Translations under genes and position numbers: made by a program
Shown: piece after piece, positions 30,650 through 31,350 of the stretch
How the letters are laid out: each line of letters opens with the position of its first letter
Numbering within the stretch: position 1 is the stretch's first letter
Notes under the pieces: generated by a model
Database searches by the model: none
The model's input: the letters and a program-made list of their open reading frames with translations, nothing else
What the model was told of the DNA's origin: nothing
Virus record (IMG/VR): IMGVR_UViG_3300013126_000145
Span: 1-31,350 of that record
Strand: one strand, 5' to 3'
Source of the DNA: a virus
DNA length: 31,350 nt

Positions 30650-31031
30650 AAAATAAATGGTTTCCTATTTGAACAATAAACCGTCGCTGTTTGGCCCACT
30701 TCGGGGCAACATTGACGGAATGAAAATGAGTTGCTTTAAAATAGTTTTTAGTGTTTAGTGCTTCTTTTGCAACTCGCATAGCAGCTAACCACTCTTCTTT
30801 TACTACATTAGTTGAATAGTTAAGAGTCCAAGAGAACTGATACTTTTCAAATACAGCATCGCATACTGATCTATTTTTACTACGATTTAGGGTGACAAAA
30901 GCAACTGCTAACTGCCCTGCTTTAGGCTCACCTTTAGCTTCATAGTATATGTTTTGGGTTAAACAATGTAAATCATTAGCTCTAGCATGAAAACTAAGTA
31001 ACATAAGGATGATAAGGAATAATAGTCTCAT
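30642..31031 (-). CDS. secreted cell wall hydrolase (SleB family), probable endolysin
   Basis: A 129-residue protein. The N-terminus MRLLFLIILMLLSFHARAND is a typical Sec signal, with likely cleavage after ARA. The rest (CLTQNIYYEAKGEPKAGQLAVAFVTLNR ... ATHFHSVNVAPKWAKQ) matches the SleB/cell wall hydrolase domain, with the catalytic Glu expected in YYEAKGE. It would degrade peptidoglycan from the periplasm and so serve as, or assist, the lysis enzyme. The start codon coincides with the predicted transcript start, and no Shine-Dalgarno is seen. It overlaps thyX by 8 bp, an unusual pairing of lysis and nucleotide genes. Confidence 0.88.
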   Translation of the reverse strand: MRLLFLIILMLLSFHARANDLHCLTQNIYYEAKGEPKAGQLAVAFVTLNRSKNRSVCDAVFEKYQFSWTLNYSTNVVKEEWLAAMRVAKEALNTKNYFKATHFHSVNVAPKWAKQRRFIVQIGNHLFYD

Positions 31032-31037
31032 TACATG

Positions 31038-31066
31038 ATTATACTATAAATGGGGAGAGAAATCAA
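31038..31066 (-). promoter_or_regulatory. sigma70 promoter of the hydrolase-thyX unit
   Basis: Leftward TTGATT (31061-31066), 17-base spacer, TATAAT (31038-31043). The hydrolase ATG (31029-31031) starts 6 bases after the -10, so the transcript should be leaderless. The element has the same hexamers and layout as the promoter at 28587. Confidence 0.75.
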
Positions 31067-31102
31067 GCCAAAATTTGTTTTGGTAGTTATGAAATTTTGA
31101 GC

Positions 31103-31131
31103 TTGCTTATCTATAGCTATAGTGCTATAAT
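31103..31131 (+). promoter_or_regulatory. sigma70 promoter of the rightward repeat-protein gene
   Basis: TTGCTT (31103-31108), 17-base spacer, TATAAT (31126-31131) preceded by TGC (extended -10). The start should be near 31138, giving a leader of about 27 bases to the ATG at 31165. It is divergent from the hydrolase promoter, with about 36 bases between the -35 elements. Confidence 0.75.
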
Positions 31132-31164
31132 AGATAATTTAAAGCGGCAAATATAAATTCTTAA

Positions 31165-31350
31165 ATGTCTATTACTTTCGAAAATGGGTATAATGCTGCA
31201 GGACGCACTACAGTTACTGACGGTGAGAAGCAAGAGTGGTGGTCGACTGAGTGTACTAATGGCCCTGCGATCATTGACGGTGGCTGGCGTCTAAACGGAA
31301 ACCTATGCACTAATGTTCCCGCAATTATCAGCGGTGAAAAGCAAGAGTGG
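31165..31350 (+). CDS. Trp/Gly repeat protein, N-terminal part (runs off the window)
   Basis: The open frame from ATG 31165-31167 gives 62 residues to the window end without a stop. It contains two related units: GPAIIDGGWRLNGNLC and VPAIISGEKQEW, with GEKQEWW earlier. Repeats of the GPA-I-(D/S)G...W...NG type are found in phage and other viral proteins built of beta-hairpin repeats, related in pattern to MORN repeats, with binding roles that are mostly unknown. Only a weak ribosome site is visible. Codons are more GC-rich than in the neighbouring genes, which suggests separate acquisition. Confidence 0.75.
   Translation, partial: MSITFENGYNAAGRTTVTDGEKQEWWSTECTNGPAIIDGGWRLNGNLCTNVPAIISGEKQEW

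Noticed and set aside
23804-31350. Retron, diversity-generating retroelement or toxin-antitoxin system
   Set aside because: No reverse transcriptase, template/variable repeat pair or recognisable toxin was found; the paired genes on opposite strands are related HTH-like proteins.

Overview
The window is part of the genome of a long-tailed (siphovirus-type) double-stranded DNA bacteriophage with AT-rich DNA. The left three quarters, about 1-23803, is a leftward (minus-strand) virion block in classic order. Read in the direction of transcription it runs: small terminase, large terminase, HNH nuclease, portal, a protease-scaffold-capsid fusion, connector, a large head-tail joining protein, tail terminator, tail tube, the frameshifted tail chaperones, tape measure, two lambda M/L-like tail-tip proteins, a 2617-residue fusion resembling lambda K, I and J, and the start of a tail fibre. 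The lambda-like tail tip and a secreted SleB-type hydrolase point to a Gram-negative host. The host genus cannot be told from the sequence. No integrase or lysogeny gene is visible.

The late block is divided by hairpin terminators and by close-to-consensus sigma70 promoters (at 13925, 15968, 22012 and 23826), so the host RNA polymerase probably transcribes it. Two recoding signals are visible: a -1 slippery heptamer joining the two tail chaperones, and an internal Shine-Dalgarno/ATG inside the protease-capsid fusion that should also produce a protease-free scaffold-capsid protein.

To the right of the terminases lies a rightward cassette (24281-26510), visibly richer in GC. It holds a small HTH-like regulator, a SprT-like metalloprotease, a small membrane protein, a HAD phosphatase, a 28-residue membrane micropeptide and a DEDDh exonuclease, and it ends in a terminator. 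Next comes a repeat-rich non-coding stretch with AT palindromes (26564-26756).

The segment 27098-28615 contains two converging transcription units carrying related HTH-like proteins. Their 3' ends overlap by 44 bp, and each unit's terminator lies inside or at the promoter of the other. This is an excludon-like arrangement and one of the two most interesting parts of the window.

The stretch 28616-29833 is mostly non-coding. It holds many copies of a TTGACCCTAGGG motif, an 82-bp perfect duplication, a 9-bp microsatellite, a 38-bp tandem repeat whose units look like promoters, and a long foldable RNA element with its own promoter (29453-29605), which is the other most interesting part. On the right are a leftward ThyX-like thymidylate synthase and a SleB-like cell wall hydrolase, and a rightward gene for a Trp/Gly-repeat protein that runs off the window. 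Two leftward genes (starts 28579 and 31031) have ATG codons at the predicted transcription start, which suggests leaderless mRNAs.
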